Shown here one piece after another: positions 63,301 to 64,000 of a DNA stretch of 64,000 bases. Source of the stretch: UKL13-2 sp038321965 (lineage in GTDB: Bacteria > Pseudomonadota > Gammaproteobacteria > Burkholderiales > Usitatibacteraceae). Position numbers and translations under genes: made by a program. The notes below the pieces were generated by a model. The model was not told the DNA's origin and ran no database searches. It saw only the letters and a list, made by a program, of their open reading frames with translations. Each line of letters begins with the position of its first letter. Within the stretch, counting starts at the first letter, position 1. The DNA lies in the NCBI GenBank assembly GCA_038321965.1, contig JBBQFL010000020.1, positions 9,803-73,802 of the forward strand. The letters run 5' to 3'.

Positions 63301-63687
63301 GCATCATATGATTGCGCCGGTACCATTTCTGTTCTGGGTCTCAATCCAGGCCAGTATTTTTTCGGCGCCATAGCCGATGTCGACTCGGCCGTGGTCGAGA
63401 GCGACGAAACCAACAATGCTCTCGCCGCAAGCACGCCAACACAAATCACCGGCACGCCGCCCGCAACGAATGGTGTATGCGGTTCGGCCAACGCCAGTAC
63501 GTCTCGAACCATTCCAACGAATATGCTCTGCAGTGTCGGTATTCCAACGACGGTGACAGGGACAGGGCCATGGAGTTGGACGTGTGCGGGCAGCAGTGGC
63601 GGAACGACCGCGTCTTGTGCTGCGAACAAGGGTGCGGCGTCCTCGAATTCGTTTCCACTCATTCCGCTTATTGTTTTGTTGCTTTGA
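60364..63687 (+). CDS. Secreted protein with 14 RCC1-like repeats, Ig-like and CARDB domains
   Basis: 1107 aa. Signal peptide (RFLSASALGLFCLLWLTSML, cleavage after AHA). Residues 40-125 form a putative-Ig (He_PIG-like) domain with GTPTASGSFTLNVTATDN. Then 14 copies of an approximately 48-residue RCC1-like unit, each with SCAVVNGGVQCWG and (D/N)N...GQLGN, together long enough for two seven-bladed propellers. After these come an Ig-like segment, a CARDB domain (PDLVITVMSAA...NNALAAS), and a Cys-containing domain (NGVCGSANAS...CAGSSGG). The C-terminus ends abruptly in a short hydrophobic run (FPLIPLIVLLL), not a full sorting signal. Start at 60364 is preferred; an ATG at 60325 is possible. Role probably extracellular binding. 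Confidence 0.85.
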   Translation: MNIQFYRMHQRFLSASALGLFCLLWLTSMLAHAAPQLVTPQLPPGIQGQTYAASLLIGSNLPLTAAGITGLPVGLTATHNGSGSIAISGTPTASGSFTLNVTATDNAAGMLSTNVSLAVNRVAGNVTAVAAGQSHSCAVVNGGVQCWGDNESGQLGNGGTVQSQLPVQAIAAGSNVAAVAAGISHSCAVVNGGVQCWGYNGQGQLGNNSTSGSLVPVQAIAAGSGVTSIAAGYSYNCAVVNGGVQCWGYNIFGQLGNNSTSGSLVPVQAIAAGSNATAVSAGGYHSCAVVNGGLRCWGANFYGQIGNNGTTDSLVPVQAIVAGRNVTAVSAGQFHSCAVVSSGVQCWGNNFNGQLGNNSNTNSMVPVQAIAAGSGASTVAAGQIHSCAVVNGGVQCWGDNNEGELGNNSNMHSLLPVQAIAAGGNVTAVATGKYHSCAVVNGGVQCWGSNGQGQLGHGATYSLVPVQAIAAGINVAVVATGAYHSCAVVIGGVQCWGYNRNGQLGNGNTTDSLLPVQTIAAGSNVTAVSARSSHSCAVVNGGVQCWGSGALGITSSSASAYSPVPVQAIAAGSSVTAVSAGNSHSCAVVNSGVQCWGDNSSGQLGNGSTIQSQLPVQAIAAGSSVTAVSVGDNHSCAVVNGGAQCWGRNIFGQLGNNSVSGSLVPVQAIAAGSNATAVSAGQFHSCAVVSSGVQCWGNNGSGQLGNNSITSGMVPMQTIAAGGNATAVSAGGNHSCATVSGGVQCWGSGALGNATSSYSPVPVQAIAASSNVAAVAAGFFHSCAVVNGGVACWGNNAHGQLSDAYTAPSIRPVMTLTLVTFISQTVTFAPPSPVTFGVSLITLTAASSSGLTNFTFTTSSAASICTVSGNQLTIVGVGTCALTATQAGNENYASASTNAIVTITQSGQTAQPDLVITVMSAASSAASGSPVAGSATVKNQGTAAANASRLQFYASTDNIITTADINTGFGCNVPALAPGASYDCAGTISVLGLNPGQYFFGAIADVDSAVVESDETNNALAASTPTQITGTPPATNGVCGSANASTSRTIPTNMLCSVGIPTTVTGTGPWSWTCAGSSGGTTASCAANKGAASSNSFPLIPLIVLLL
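60757..62770 (+). repeat. Array of 14 tandem RCC1-coding repeats
   Basis: Fourteen direct repeats of about 140-150 bp, each containing GGGGTGCAGTGCTGGGGC or a close variant and a GTGCAGGCGATTGCCGCCGG-like segment. Units differ mainly in the loop after CWG. The high DNA similarity makes the array prone to recombination and to assembly collapse. Confidence 0.88.
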
Positions 63688-64000
63688 CGTCGAGTTTTAC
63701 TTACTGAGCAGTCAGGAACTAACGCGACAAATTCACATTTTTACTTGTCGTAACAGGTAGGTTCCCGGCATAGCTCCTGCGGTTGTTCTTCCAGAGACAG
63801 TGGAATAACCGCAATGTTTTGGAGAGCTGGGCTGGTGTAGGGGATGCCTGCTGTTTCCACGCCCCCATCCCAACCTTGTATGTCCCAAAATGGTGTTGTT
63901 GTGCTGTAGTTGACTGAGAAGCATTAGATCGTCCCAGCCTGGTGCTGCGCTTGTAGAGGCAAGCACGTGGGGAAGCGAAGACCGGTGCTTCTTCTTTTTG
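63688..64000. other. Intergenic end of window; possible repeat remnant
   Basis: No supportable gene. GCCCCCATCCCAACCTTGTA near 63861-63880 matches the inner arm of the palindromic repeat family but lacks both hairpins, so it may be a degenerate fragment. Confidence 0.35.

Noticed and set aside
63733..63966. 77-codon minus-strand frame at the window end
   Set aside because: It runs through a fragment resembling the palindromic repeat and has no ribosome site or domain.

Overview
The window looks like chromosome of a betaproteobacterium (Burkholderiales/Nitrosomonadales type). This rests on gene order more than on any single gene. The runs rne<>rluC-HAD phosphatase-Rieske-sppA and maf<>yceD-rpmF-plsX-fabH-fabD-fabG-acpP-fabF-mltG-tmk-holB-pilZ-tatD are typical of that class, as are crp-like>ftsK>lolA and a glutathione-dependent formaldehyde pair. 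The species is not identifiable from sequence reading alone. I found no rRNA, tRNA, CRISPR array, complete insertion sequence or prophage.

Layout. 0-3 kb: the start of a DsbA-fold isomerase gene, cut by the window edge, then rne with its terminator. 3.7-10.2 kb: rluC, phosphatase, Rieske protein and sppA, overlapping or nearly so, then a large PAS-GGDEF-EAL protein. 10.2-22.5 kb: a methyltransferase/maf pair facing the phospholipid and fatty-acid synthesis cluster, followed by mltG, tmk, holB, pilZ, a LOG-type gene and tatD. 22.5-26.1 kb: an RTX type I secretion scar, in which a transporter gene broken inside its ATPase domain abuts the 3' end of an RTX exoprotein gene, followed by a glycosyltransferase. 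26.4-28.6 kb: a response regulator-Ser/Thr kinase fusion and a secreted DUF2807 protein. 28.7-38.5 kb: one long minus-strand block with smr, a lipid A aminoarabinose (arn) cluster in which ArnA is split in two around a TMEM175-like channel gene, a LysE exporter, purE and purK. 38.9-47.4 kb: trxB, a Crp/Fnr regulator, ftsK, lolA, formaldehyde detoxification genes, a second DUF2807 protein and a small ORF. 47.7-50.8 kb: a secreted PHP-domain phosphoesterase with duplicated Ig domains. 51.4-53.1 kb: a small array of integron-type gene cassettes with two well-formed attC sites but no integrase. 53.1-59.7 kb: a molybdopterin oxidoreductase coupled to mntP, ldcA, a VOC protein and maeB. 60.4-63.7 kb: a secreted protein with 14 RCC1-like repeats.

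The backbone is housekeeping: RNA turnover, lipid synthesis, DNA replication and segregation, purine synthesis, outer-membrane biogenesis. Accessory material sits at four places: the RTX scar, the arn cluster, the cassette array and the genes for large repetitive secreted proteins. At least three copies of a roughly 100-130 bp GC-rich palindromic repeat lie in intergenic gaps at 38.7, 55.9 and 59.9 kb, with a possible remnant at 63.9 kb. The strongest candidate for something undescribed is the integrase-less cassette array and its two unrecognised genes, one carrying a zinc-finger-like motif.
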